NCBI GenBank assembly: GCA_036652735.1 | Contig: JAVVVI010000045.1 | Coordinates: forward strand, 1-13,138 | From: JAGOGN01 sp036652735 | GTDB lineage: Bacteria > Bacillota > Clostridia > Lachnospirales > Lachnospiraceae | Reading direction: 5' to 3' | DNA length: 13,138 nt | Part shown: piece by piece, positions 1 through 7,125 of the stretch | Layout of the letters: every line of letters starts with the position of its first letter | How positions within the stretch are numbered: position 1 is the stretch's first letter | Translations under genes and position numbers: made by a program | The notes under the pieces: model-generated | Seen by the model: the letters and a program-made list of their open reading frames with translations, nothing else | Database searches by the model: none | What the model was told of the DNA's origin: nothing

Positions 1-37
1 ATTTGCTTTCGAATCGAAGAATAGCAGGAGTTAAAAA

Positions 38-82
38 GGGGCGGTGGCGTTTGGAATCGAACATTCCAAACGTCACCGCCCT
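38..82 (-). terminator. Intrinsic terminator of the M42 peptidase gene
   Basis: A long inverted repeat has arms at 39-57 and 63-81, giving 19 pairs with one G-U, and a 5-nt loop at 58-62. Read on the minus strand, the GC-rich stem is followed at once by a T-run (complement of the A-run at 33-37). It begins about 20 nt past the stop codon of the minus-strand peptidase gene. On the plus strand the hairpin is followed by CTTAAATTAG, which is a poor U-tract, so it works mainly for minus-strand transcripts. Confidence 0.88.
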
Positions 83-102
83 TAAATTAGGGAAGCCCAA
101 GT

Positions 103-1200
103 CTAAAAGGTGTCAAGCAGGGACTGTGACATGGACTTTACAACTGCAACAGCCAACTGAACGGTGGCCTCAAAATCACGGTAGGAGCTGATGCCATGAT
201 GGGAATGAATGTAGCGAACCGGTACCCCCATGACAATGACCGGAATGCCATTTAGTGAGGTATTAATAATGGCACCGTTATTACCGCCGCCTTCCCGTAC
301 AGAGGACTGCACCATAAGGTTTTTCTCCTGGGCAAGAGCCAGAGTGTGGCGCTGATATCTTGGACTGCAGATGACAGAGGTATCCATAAAGCGGATCATG
401 GGACCTTTTTTCAGTGCAGTTTGAATGGCATAAGATTCGGTAAAGGTATCATCGGCAGGGCAGCCCTCGTAGCATAGGGCAATGTCCGGTTTTACAGTAT
501 GAACGGCAACCTTTATACCGCGTTCGCCAATTTCTTCCTGAGAAGAAAGAACGCCAACCACATCTACAGCCAGCTCTTCTTTTTCCAGACGGCGCATGGT
601 TTCCATTAAAGCAGCACCGCCAATGCGGCAGTCAAAGGCCTTTCCAATCATAAGATCCTTTTCTTCATTATATTCAAAGGTTACATTGGGAACAATGGGT
701 TCACCAATTTGGATACCAAAGGTATCAATGGCCTCTTCCCGGCTGACTGCCCCAACATCAATGGACAAATCAGAGACAGCAAGGCCGCTGCTGCCATTCT
801 TTTCCCCAGCACTCATAAAGTGTACCGGTTTTGCGGCAATGACACCGGGAAGAAAGTCACCAAACCGGTTACGCACAAGAACCTTTGAGGAAGGAAGAGA
901 GGTAACGGCAAAGCTACCTAAGGTAACAAAACGCAAGGTTCCATTGGGGCGAATGGAATGTACCATAAAACCAACTTCGTCATTATGGGCATCCAGCATA
1001 AATACAGGTTTGTGTCCGGTATTTTGTTTTCGATAAAAATAGAGGTTGCGCAGGCAGTCTTCTTTTATGGTTACGGAATCCTTCATGAAAGCTCTTGCAG
1101 CAGTGATGGGTCCTTCTTCAAAGCCGGATGGTCCAAAGGCATTACTCATGGATTGAATGAGCGCAATGCAGTTTGGATCCGGGTGGATAATGTTGTTCAT
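103..1200 (-). CDS. M42 family metallo-aminopeptidase (glutamyl aminopeptidase/deblocking type)
   Basis: Predicted cytoplasmic, co-catalytic two-metal aminopeptidase of 365 aa, the usual M42 length. Family landmarks are visible in order: LDAHNDEVGFMV (His72 as first metal ligand), FDCRIGG (Asp190, bridging ligand), SSQEEIGERG (Glu222 catalytic base, Glu223 ligand), CYEGCPADDTF (about 243-253), EGGGNNGAI and VRYIHSHHG (His332 ligand). There is no signal peptide. Members trim short peptides and often assemble into large tetrahedral particles; that is family knowledge, and substrate preference cannot be read here. The ATG at 1200 is chosen because GAGGAGG lies 7 nt upstream; an in-frame upstream start at 1248 would fall at the predicted transcription start and has no such site. 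The position that is Asp in classic M42 enzymes appears to be Glu245. The gene is monocistronic, with its own promoter and terminator, and is divergent from the tetrapyrrole operon. Confidence 0.93.
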   Translation of the reverse strand: MNNIIHPDPNCIALIQSMSNAFGPSGFEEGPITAARAFMKDSVTIKEDCLRNLYFYRKQNTGHKPVFMLDAHNDEVGFMVHSIRPNGTLRFVTLGSFAVTSLPSSKVLVRNRFGDFLPGVIAAKPVHFMSAGEKNGSSGLAVSDLSIDVGAVSREEAIDTFGIQIGEPIVPNVTFEYNEEKDLMIGKAFDCRIGGAALMETMRRLEKEELAVDVVGVLSSQEEIGERGIKVAVHTVKPDIALCYEGCPADDTFTESYAIQTALKKGPMIRFMDTSVICSPRYQRHTLALAQEKNLMVQSSVREGGGNNGAIINTSLNGIPVIVMGVPVRYIHSHHGISSYRDFEATVQLAVAVVKSMSQSLLDTF

Positions 1201-1228
1201 ATCAATACCTCCTCGTTTTTTTTTGGAA

Positions 1229-1247
1229 TGTGGAAGATTGTTCCACA
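1229..1247 (-). repeat. 7-bp inverted repeat at the M42 gene transcript start
   Basis: TGTGGAA (1229-1235) and TTCCACA (1241-1247) form a perfect inverted repeat around a 5-nt centre. It starts about where transcription from the minus-strand promoter should begin (near 1247). It could be an operator or a 5' hairpin that stabilises the mRNA. The symmetry is seen directly; the role is inferred. Confidence 0.55.
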
Positions 1248-1253
1248 CGTTTT

Positions 1254-1282
1254 AGTATAGTTTTTTTTACAGTCACTGTCAA
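1254..1282 (-). promoter_or_regulatory. Sigma-A-like promoter of the M42 peptidase gene
   Basis: On the minus strand, a perfect -35 TTGACA (1282-1277) is followed by a 17-nt spacer and the -10 TATACT (1259-1254). Expected transcription start is near 1247, leaving a leader of about 47 nt that contains the GAGGAGG ribosome binding site. Its -35 overlaps the -35 of the divergent cbiC promoter. Confidence 0.8.
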
Positions 1283-1305
1283 TTATAGGAAAAATGTTGT
1301 ATAAT
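1276..1305 (+). promoter_or_regulatory. Probable promoter of the cbiC-hemA-...-cbiK operon
   Basis: A consensus -10 TATAAT (1300-1305) is preceded, across an 18-nt spacer, by a weaker -35 CTGTCA (1276-1281; four of six match TTGACA). Transcription should start near 1312, giving a leader of only about 47 nt before cbiC. That is too short for a cobalamin riboswitch, and I see no B12-box-like sequence or large fold in it. An 11-bp palindrome, ACAGTCACTGT (1269-1279), overlaps the -35 elements of both divergent promoters. Confidence 0.68.
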
Positions 1306-1358
1306 GAATCATAAGAAGCGGATGGGAACCATTCAGTTGAAGGTAAGGAGAACTTAAA

Positions 1359-1994
1359 GTGAAATTAGAGATAGAGAATATTTTACCCGGTGACATAGAA
1401 CGCAGAAGTTTTGAACTCATTGAACAGGAGATGCATACAACTCCGGATCCTCTGTTTAAACCTATTTTAAAAAGGGTAATCCATACAACGGCAGACTTTG
1501 AGTATGAAGACACGTTAAAGTGTTCGGAGGGAGCAGTGGAACATGCGCTGGATGCCTTGAAAAAGGGCGCATGGATTATAACGGATACCAATATGGTGAA
1601 AGCAGGAATCAATAAACAATTGTTAAGCCGGCTTGGTGGCGAAGTCCATTGTTTTATGGCAGATGAAGAGGTACGCAGGGCAGCAAAAGAGAATGGAACA
1701 ACCCGTGCAGTTGCCAGTATGGAGAAGGCGGCAGCCTGTGAGAAGCCGGTCATTTTTGCCATAGGGAATGCACCCACGGCATTGCTGAAGGTGTGTGAAT
1801 TAGTGAGTGAGAACAGACTGCATCCGGAACTGGTGGTGGGAGTGCCGGTTGGCTTTGTAAATGTTGAAGTATCCAAGGAAGTCCTTATGGAACAGGAGGT
1901 TCCCTATATTACAGCAGTTGGAAGAAAAGGCGGAAGTAATGTAGCAGCATCCATTATCAACGCATTAATCTATATGTTAGAGGAAAGAGAGTAA
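1359..1994 (+). CDS. cbiC: Cobalt-precorrin-8 methylmutase
   Basis: Moves the methyl group from C-11 to C-12 of (cobalt-)precorrin-8 to give (cobalt-)cobyrinate, a late step of corrin-ring synthesis in the cytoplasm. The 211 aa match the usual family length. Signature blocks are KRVIHTTADF with the catalytic His42, IITDTNMVKAGINK (73-86), IGNAPTAL (135-142), VVGVPVGFV (159-167) and GRKGGSNVAASIINALIYML near the C terminus. The start is GTG at 1359 with AAGGAG 8 nt upstream; no better ATG lies near. It is the first gene of the operon and ends 2 nt before hemA. The aerobic-route homologue is CobH, but the presence of cbiK supports the anaerobic cobalt-early route and hence the name cbiC. Confidence 0.95.
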   Translation: MKLEIENILPGDIERRSFELIEQEMHTTPDPLFKPILKRVIHTTADFEYEDTLKCSEGAVEHALDALKKGAWIITDTNMVKAGINKQLLSRLGGEVHCFMADEEVRRAAKENGTTRAVASMEKAAACEKPVIFAIGNAPTALLKVCELVSENRLHPELVVGVPVGFVNVEVSKEVLMEQEVPYITAVGRKGGSNVAASIINALIYMLEERE

Positions 1995-1996
1995 AG

Positions 1997-3139
1997 ATGT
2001 ATTGTATCAGCATCAGTCATAAAACAGCCCCGGTTGAGATTCGGGAGAGATTTGCTTTTTCAAGGCAGGAACAGCAGGAATTTGAACAACAGGTAATTTT
2101 ATTGGAGGCAATAAAAGAGTGTGTGGTCCTTTCTACCTGTAACCGCAATGAGTTATATTTTTCGGGAGAGGATAATGCCTTAGAGGTTATGGAAGAACAG
2201 ATTGCAGAATATAAAGGTGTAAAGCTTGAGAATGTGTTAAAGTATTATCGTATTTTTCAGGAGGAACGTGCCATCTATCATCTGCATCAGGTGACCTGTG
2301 GCTTTGATTCCATGGTGCTTGGGGAAGATGAAATCCTAAGACAGGTAAAAGAGGCATATGAGTGTGGAAAAGAGGTGGGTGCTACGGGATTCCAGCTGAA
2401 TCGCGCCTTTCAGAGTGCCTTTGCCTGTTCAAAACGAATTAAAACAGATACCCTTCTTTCAAAATTACCAATATCTGTGGGAACACTGGTGGCCAATGAG
2501 ATTTTCCATTATCCGACAGAGGTAAAGAATGTGCTGATTATTGGAATTAATGGAAAAATGGGATCAATTATTATGAAGAATATTTATAACAGAGATGGAG
2601 TAAATGTAACCGGAACGTTACGTAGACATAATAAGGAATTGGAGATTCATTATCCACAGGTTCAATTTGTGCCATATGACCGGAGATATGAAGCAGTGGC
2701 AGACGCAGATATTATTATCAGTGCAACCGCAAGTCCCCATTTTACAATTGTAAAAGAGAATCTGAATAAATGCAAAATGCAGGAAAAAAATCATTTATTT
2801 ATTGACTTGGCGGTTCCAATGGACATTGATAAAGAGATTACAAAATTACCCGGTGTGCGTCTTTTTGACATTGATTATTTCCGGATACTGTCCAGAGATA
2901 ATAACAATCAGAAGGTGCGGGAGCTGGAGACCGGGAATAAAATAATTGAAGAACAGGTGGAGGAGTTATTAAAAGAGCTTGCCTTTCACAAAAAAAGAGC
3001 ACTCCTGGAACAACTATTTGAACAGTGTAAGGGACGTGATTTTCAGCAGATTTTTTATGAACTAAGGGATTGCTGCAATTATGAGGAGTTCCAATGTTTG
3101 ATTCATGTATTGGAAAAAGCAGCAGAGGAGGAAGGATAA
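1997..3139 (+). CDS. hemA: Glutamyl-tRNA reductase
   Basis: Reduces glutamyl-tRNA(Glu) to glutamate-1-semialdehyde with NADPH, the committed step of the C5 pathway. The N-terminal catalytic domain is typical: SISHKTAPVEIRERF (5-19), STCNRNELYF with nucleophile Cys48, and GFDSMVLGEDEILRQVKEAY (102-121). The middle domain (about 172-290) has the Rossmann fold, but its glycine loop reads IIGINGKMGS rather than the usual GxGxMG form, and the following NRT-type NADPH motif is replaced by TGTLRRHNKE. The C-terminal dimerisation helix (about 291-380) is short and lacks the usual KLLHxP ending. At 380 aa it is shorter than the common 420-450 aa. ATG at 1997 follows purine-rich GAGGAAAGAGAG. Its stop shares one base with the sirC start, so translation is probably coupled. 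In other bacteria HemA is feedback-regulated by haem; nothing here shows that. Confidence 0.94.
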   Translation: MYCISISHKTAPVEIRERFAFSRQEQQEFEQQVILLEAIKECVVLSTCNRNELYFSGEDNALEVMEEQIAEYKGVKLENVLKYYRIFQEERAIYHLHQVTCGFDSMVLGEDEILRQVKEAYECGKEVGATGFQLNRAFQSAFACSKRIKTDTLLSKLPISVGTLVANEIFHYPTEVKNVLIIGINGKMGSIIMKNIYNRDGVNVTGTLRRHNKELEIHYPQVQFVPYDRRYEAVADADIIISATASPHFTIVKENLNKCKMQEKNHLFIDLAVPMDIDKEITKLPGVRLFDIDYFRILSRDNNNQKVRELETGNKIIEEQVEELLKELAFHKKRALLEQLFEQCKGRDFQQIFYELRDCCNYEEFQCLIHVLEKAAEEEG

Positions 3140-3771
3140 TGTCATATTTCCCATTGTACGTGGAATTAAATGGTAAAAAATGTGCAGTGATTGGGGGGGG
3201 AGCGGTTGCTTTTCGGAAAGTCAGAACATTGATGGACTATGGTGCATTTGTGGAGATTACAGCACCCAGACTGGAACCGGAGCTGGAACGATTTGTGGAA
3301 GAAAACAAGGGCAATATCAGCGTGAATCGAAGGGAATACAAGGATCAGGATCTGAATGGGGCCTTTCTGGTAATTGCTGCCACCAATGATGAAGTGGTGA
3401 ATCGTCAAATAGGAATCAGCTGTCATGAAAGAAAAATAGCGGTGAATGTGGTAGATGATCAGAAAACCTGTGACTTCTTTTTTCCTGCATTGATTAAAAG
3501 AGGAGAGGTTGTGGTGGGCATTTCCACAGGGGGGAAGAGCCCCACACTTTCAAGACAACTCAAGGAACAGATTGATGAGGTTCTGCCGGAGTATTTAGGG
3601 GAAGTGGCGGAAGATATGATAGAATACAGAGACTATGTAAGTTCAAAAGTGAAGTCCAGAAAAAATCGGAAGCTTGTATTTGAGAAAATGCTGGAGTCTG
3701 CTTATGCCCATCAGGGAAAGCTGGATCTTAATGGAGTGAATAAAATAATCGAAGAATTTGGAGGAGTATGA
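3139..3771 (+). CDS. sirC: Precorrin-2 dehydrogenase (sirohydrochlorin-forming; SirC/Met8/CysG-N family)
   Basis: NAD-dependent oxidation of precorrin-2 to sirohydrochlorin, the last intermediate shared by sirohaem and anaerobic cobalamin synthesis. The 210 aa contain the N-terminal Rossmann loop VIGGGAVAFRK (17-27), AATNDEVVN (80-88), NVVDDQKTCDFFFPA (103-117) with the Asp (106) expected to be catalytic, and GISTGGKSPTLSRQLK (127-142). There is no CobA domain, unlike full CysG; that function is in the separate fusion downstream. The ATG at 3139 overlaps the hemA stop (TAATG) and has GAGGAGG 7 nt upstream; a longer in-frame start at 3094 lies inside hemA and is disfavoured. Some relatives also insert iron, so a sirohaem ferrochelatase activity is possible. 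An 8-G run at 3193-3200 encodes the glycine loop. Confidence 0.92.
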   Translation: MSYFPLYVELNGKKCAVIGGGAVAFRKVRTLMDYGAFVEITAPRLEPELERFVEENKGNISVNRREYKDQDLNGAFLVIAATNDEVVNRQIGISCHERKIAVNVVDDQKTCDFFFPALIKRGEVVVGISTGGKSPTLSRQLKEQIDEVLPEYLGEVAEDMIEYRDYVSSKVKSRKNRKLVFEKMLESAYAHQGKLDLNGVNKIIEEFGGV

Positions 3772-4643
3772 TGACAACAATTCGTATTGGAACAAGAAAG
3801 AGCAGTTTGGCCATGGTGCAGACGAATCTGGTTGCAGAGGCAATTCGAAGGCAGAATCCTGACATTAGAATAGAGATTGTGCCAATGAGCACAAAGGGAG
3901 ATGAGATTCTGGACCGTCCGCTCTTATCCTTTGGAGGGAAAGGCGCATTTATCACAGAATTTGAAAAAGCACTCCTAGATGGAACCATTGACCTTGCCGT
4001 GCACAGTGCAAAAGATTTACCAATGGAACTAGCACCCGGTTTGGCAATTATGGCGGTTCCGGAAAGAGAAGATGCCAGAGATGCACTTGTAGTCCGTAAG
4101 GAGAATATTCCGGAAAAAGACCAAAAGATTCGCATCGGAACCGGAAGCGCCCGCCGTAAGATTCAGATACTCAGACGCTACCCTCTTGGGGAGGTTGTGA
4201 ATATTCGGGGCAATATTAATACAAGGCTGGAGCAGTTAAAGTCCGGGGAATTGGATGGAATTGTGCTGGCAATGGCAGGGCTCAAGCGGCTGGATTTATA
4301 TCCGAGCACGGAATATGCGGTGCTTCCATTCCCTTGTGAGGAATTTATACCCGCAGGCGGACAGGGGATATTAGCGGTGGAAGGTAGACAGGGAGATCCG
4401 ATTGGTAAGCTTATTCAGGGGATTACCCATAGAGACACCCTGTATTGCCTGGAGACAGAACGGGAGATACTGCGCTTACTGGGAGCAGGCTGCAACGATC
4501 CTTATGGAGTATATTCTTCCATTACAGGAGAGTCTATGACACTATGGCTGATGTTGGAATCCAAAGGGAAGATGGCAGTCAGTTCCCTGCGTGGAGATAG
4601 TTACCAGAGAAAAGAACTGGCAGAAAAAATCGTAACAGGATAA
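3771..4643 (+). CDS. hemC: Porphobilinogen deaminase (hydroxymethylbilane synthase)
   Basis: Condenses four porphobilinogens into the linear tetrapyrrole hydroxymethylbilane. The 290 aa show RIGTRKSSLAMVQTN (N terminus), STKGDEILDRPL, GGKGAFITEFEKALL, DLAVHSAKDLP (the Asp is the catalytic acid region), IGTGSARRKIQILRRYP, NIRGNINTRL, and LGAGCNDPYGV, whose Cys241 should carry the covalent dipyrromethane cofactor. The last motif is GAGC where many homologues have EGGC. Two adjacent ATGs exist at 3768 and 3771; I chose 3771 because GGAGG (3760-3764) is 6 nt away from it but only 3 nt from the other. The sirC stop codon overlaps this ATGATG, so translation is coupled. The product is handed to HemD, encoded next. 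Confidence 0.95.
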   Translation: MTTIRIGTRKSSLAMVQTNLVAEAIRRQNPDIRIEIVPMSTKGDEILDRPLLSFGGKGAFITEFEKALLDGTIDLAVHSAKDLPMELAPGLAIMAVPEREDARDALVVRKENIPEKDQKIRIGTGSARRKIQILRRYPLGEVVNIRGNINTRLEQLKSGELDGIVLAMAGLKRLDLYPSTEYAVLPFPCEEFIPAGGQGILAVEGRQGDPIGKLIQGITHRDTLYCLETEREILRLLGAGCNDPYGVYSSITGESMTLWLMLESKGKMAVSSLRGDSYQRKELAEKIVTG

Positions 4644-4660
4644 GGATAAAGGGAAATAAA

Positions 4661-6187
4661 ATGAAAAAAGGCAAAGTATATCTGATAGGAGCTGGTCCGG
4701 GAGACAGTAAGTTGATTACCATTAAGGGAATGGAAGTACTGAAGATGTGCCAGGTTCTGGTGTACGACCGTTTAGTATCGGAAGAACTACTGGAAAAAGC
4801 ACCAAAGGATTGTGAGAAAATTAATGTGGGAAAATCCGTTGGGAATCACGCAATCACCCAGGAAGAAATTAATGAGATTTTAATTGAAAAAGCCGGGGAA
4901 GGAAAACTGATTGTGCGCCTAAAAGGAGGAGATCCCTTTGTATTTGGAAGGGGGGGAGAAGAGATTCTGGCACTGGCAGAAGAAGAGATTCCATATCAGG
5001 TCATACCCGGAGTAACCTCCTGCATTGCAGTTCCGGAATGTGCGGGAATACCCGTTACCCATCGGGGAATGAGCCAGAGCTTTCATGTCATTACCGGTCA
5101 TACCGCTTCCGAAGAGGAGACGGATAATTATGAAGCATTGGCAAAGCTTTCGGGAACCCTGGTTTTTTTAATGGGGGTGGGCAATCTTTCAAAGATTACC
5201 ACTGCGTTAATGGAACAGGGAAAGCCGGCGGAGACACCGGTAGCCGTAATTGCCAATGGTACCTTGCCCAATGAGACCATTCTAAGGGCAACACTTGGAA
5301 CCATTCAGAATGCAGTGAAGGCAAATCAAATCAAACCTCCGGCAGTGGTTGTAATTGGAGCGGTAGCGGACCTGGATTTTCTCTGTGAAAAATCCAAAAC
5401 CAGAACAAAAGTAGGCGTTGTGGGTACGCAGTATATGTATGAACAGGTAGAGGACATCTTACAAAGAAGTGAAATGGAAGTTCAGGACTTTAGCTTTTCC
5501 AAGGTGGTTCCCTGCAATCGCAAGGGATTAGAAGCAGAGCTGCATTCCAATTTAAAGCGGGCATGGATTGTATTTACCAGTGCAAACGGAGTTCGTATTT
5601 TCTTTGAGACGGTGAAGAAAAATGGAATGGATTACCGGATTTTTTCAGACAGTAAATTTGCAGTGATTGGCAATGGAACCCGTAATATTTTACGGGAATA
5701 TGGATTCTTGGCAGATTTTATGCCGGATAAATTCTATGCCGGTGACCTTGCCAGGGGATTGCTGGAAGTGGTACGCAAGAACGAGAGAATCATTATTCCA
5801 AGAGCCATGAAGGGGTCCAAAGAGCTGACGGATTTATTGGAGGCAGGGGAGCGAACGGTTGTGGATCTGCCAATTTATTCCATTGAATATGATAAAGAAC
5901 GCAGGGAAGCCAGCAGGAATAATGCCCGAGACATGGACTATATTACATTTGCAAGTGCATCCGGAGTACAGGGGCTGCTTCACGGGGACAATCGTACACC
6001 CGGGGAGATTCTTGGAAAGGCAATTCCGGTGTGTATTGGAGAAGCAACCGGAAAGGCGTTAAGAGCCAATGGAATCTGGGATTTCCTTATGGCGGGAGAG
6101 TGTACAGCAGAAGGGCTGGCACAGGCAATTTTAAATCAGGGAGGTGCGCAGAACGATGAAGCGAATGAGAAGACTTCGGGTGAATGA
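4661..6187 (+). CDS. cobA-hemD: Fused uroporphyrinogen-III C-methyltransferase / uroporphyrinogen-III synthase
   Basis: A 508-aa two-domain protein. Residues 1 to about 245 form the SAM-dependent CobA/SUMT domain: LIGAGPGDSKLIT (8-20), VRLKGGDPFVFGRGGEE (85-101), VIPGVTSCIAVPECAGIPVTHRG (114-136) and SFHVITGH. Residues from about 250 to 495 form the HemD domain: VGVVGTQ, WIVFTSANGVRIFFE (302-316), FAVIGNGT, FYAGDLARGLLE (358-369), YITFASASGV (427-436) and VCIGEATGKALRANG. HemD closes and inverts ring D of hydroxymethylbilane; CobA adds methyls at C-2 and C-7 to give precorrin-2. The fusion could channel uroporphyrinogen III straight towards precorrin-2 and away from haem. Such fusions are known in clostridia. 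ATG at 4661 is 17 nt after hemC, with a modest AAAGGGA site. The last 32 nt overlap hemB. Confidence 0.95.
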   Translation: MKKGKVYLIGAGPGDSKLITIKGMEVLKMCQVLVYDRLVSEELLEKAPKDCEKINVGKSVGNHAITQEEINEILIEKAGEGKLIVRLKGGDPFVFGRGGEEILALAEEEIPYQVIPGVTSCIAVPECAGIPVTHRGMSQSFHVITGHTASEEETDNYEALAKLSGTLVFLMGVGNLSKITTALMEQGKPAETPVAVIANGTLPNETILRATLGTIQNAVKANQIKPPAVVVIGAVADLDFLCEKSKTRTKVGVVGTQYMYEQVEDILQRSEMEVQDFSFSKVVPCNRKGLEAELHSNLKRAWIVFTSANGVRIFFETVKKNGMDYRIFSDSKFAVIGNGTRNILREYGFLADFMPDKFYAGDLARGLLEVVRKNERIIIPRAMKGSKELTDLLEAGERTVVDLPIYSIEYDKERREASRNNARDMDYITFASASGVQGLLHGDNRTPGEILGKAIPVCIGEATGKALRANGIWDFLMAGECTAEGLAQAILNQGGAQNDEANEKTSGE

Positions 6188-7124
6188 GACCATGCGGGGA
6201 TTGGTGAGAGAGACAAGCCTTTCCCTTAGAGAACTGGTGTATCCGATTTTTGTAATAGAGGGAGAGAATCAAAAGAATCCAATTGATTCCATGCCGGGAA
6301 TTTATCAATATTCCCTGGATCGTCTGGATGAGGAGCTGATCTTAATTGAGAAGGCGGGAATCAAAAGTATCTTAATCTTTGGAATACCGGCAAAGAAGGA
6401 CTTGATGGGAAGCGAGGCCTATAATGAAAATGGAATTACCCAGAGAGCAATTCGGCAAATTAAAAAAGACTATCCGCAGCTATTGGTGATTGCAGATGTA
6501 TGCTTATGCGAATATACCTCCCATGGACATTGTGGGGTGATTCGGGGGGAAGAGATCTTAAATGATGAAACCCTAAACTTATTATGCAAGTCCTCTCTTA
6601 CTCTGGTGGAAGCCGGGGCGGATGTGATAGCCCCATCGGATATGATGGATGGAAGAGTGGCGGCAATTCGTGAGACACTGGATGAGAACGGATTCCAGAA
6701 CACTGCAATTATGGCATACAGTGCCAAGTATGCATCGGTATATTATTCCCCATTTCGGGAGGCAGCACATTCGGCACCTTGTTTTGGAGACCGAAAAACC
6801 TACCAGATGGATTATGCAAACGCAAAGATGGCTATGATGGAGATGGAAGCGGACATTGCGGAAGGAGCAGATATTATCATGGTAAAGCCTGCACTGGCAT
6901 TCTTAGATGTAATCAAAGAAGCCTCCCAGCGCTTTGATCTTCCCATTGCTGCCTATAATGTAAGCGGCGAGTATGCTATGGTGAAGGCAGCTGTGGAAAA
7001 AGGCTGGATGGATGAACGAAGAGTGGTTATGGAGAATCTGATTGGAATGAAACGGGCAGGAGCCAATATTATAATTACGTACCATGCACTTGAGGTTGCA
7101 GGGTGGCTGAAGGAAGAGGCATAA
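6156..7124 (+). CDS. hemB: Delta-aminolevulinic acid dehydratase (porphobilinogen synthase)
   Basis: Joins two 5-aminolevulinate molecules into porphobilinogen. At 322 aa it has the normal family length. The zinc-type metal loop DVCLCEYTSHGHCG has Cys116, Cys118 and Cys126, marking a Zn-dependent rather than Mg-only active site. Schiff-base lysines are Lys191 (MAYSAKYASVYYSPFR) and Lys244 (IIMVKPALAFLDVI); SDMMDGRVAAIR (161-172) is also typical. I chose the ATG at 6156 because the product then aligns with the usual short basic N terminus and lies 11 nt past CAGGGAGG; GTG at 6144 coincides with the ribosome binding site and is unlikely, while ATG at 6165 remains possible. The gene begins inside the 3' end of cobA-hemD and ends 1 nt before hemL. 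Confidence 0.95.
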   Translation: MKRMRRLRVNETMRGLVRETSLSLRELVYPIFVIEGENQKNPIDSMPGIYQYSLDRLDEELILIEKAGIKSILIFGIPAKKDLMGSEAYNENGITQRAIRQIKKDYPQLLVIADVCLCEYTSHGHCGVIRGEEILNDETLNLLCKSSLTLVEAGADVIAPSDMMDGRVAAIRETLDENGFQNTAIMAYSAKYASVYYSPFREAAHSAPCFGDRKTYQMDYANAKMAMMEMEADIAEGADIIMVKPALAFLDVIKEASQRFDLPIAAYNVSGEYAMVKAAVEKGWMDERRVVMENLIGMKRAGANIIITYHALEVAGWLKEEA

Positions 7125-7125
7125 G

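Noticed and set aside
7..18. Short palindrome TTCGAATCGAA near the left edge
   Set aside because: Arms of five bases around one base are common by chance and no gene on the left is visible to give it context.
1283..1876. A 197-codon open frame on the minus strand opposite cbiC
   Set aside because: It lies wholly antisense to a clear cbiC, has a serine-rich low-information product with no recognisable motif, and has no ribosome binding site of note.
3094..3138. A longer N terminus for sirC starting inside hemA
   Set aside because: The start at 3139 has GAGGAGG at ideal spacing and gives the normal family N terminus; the extra 15 residues resemble nothing in the family.
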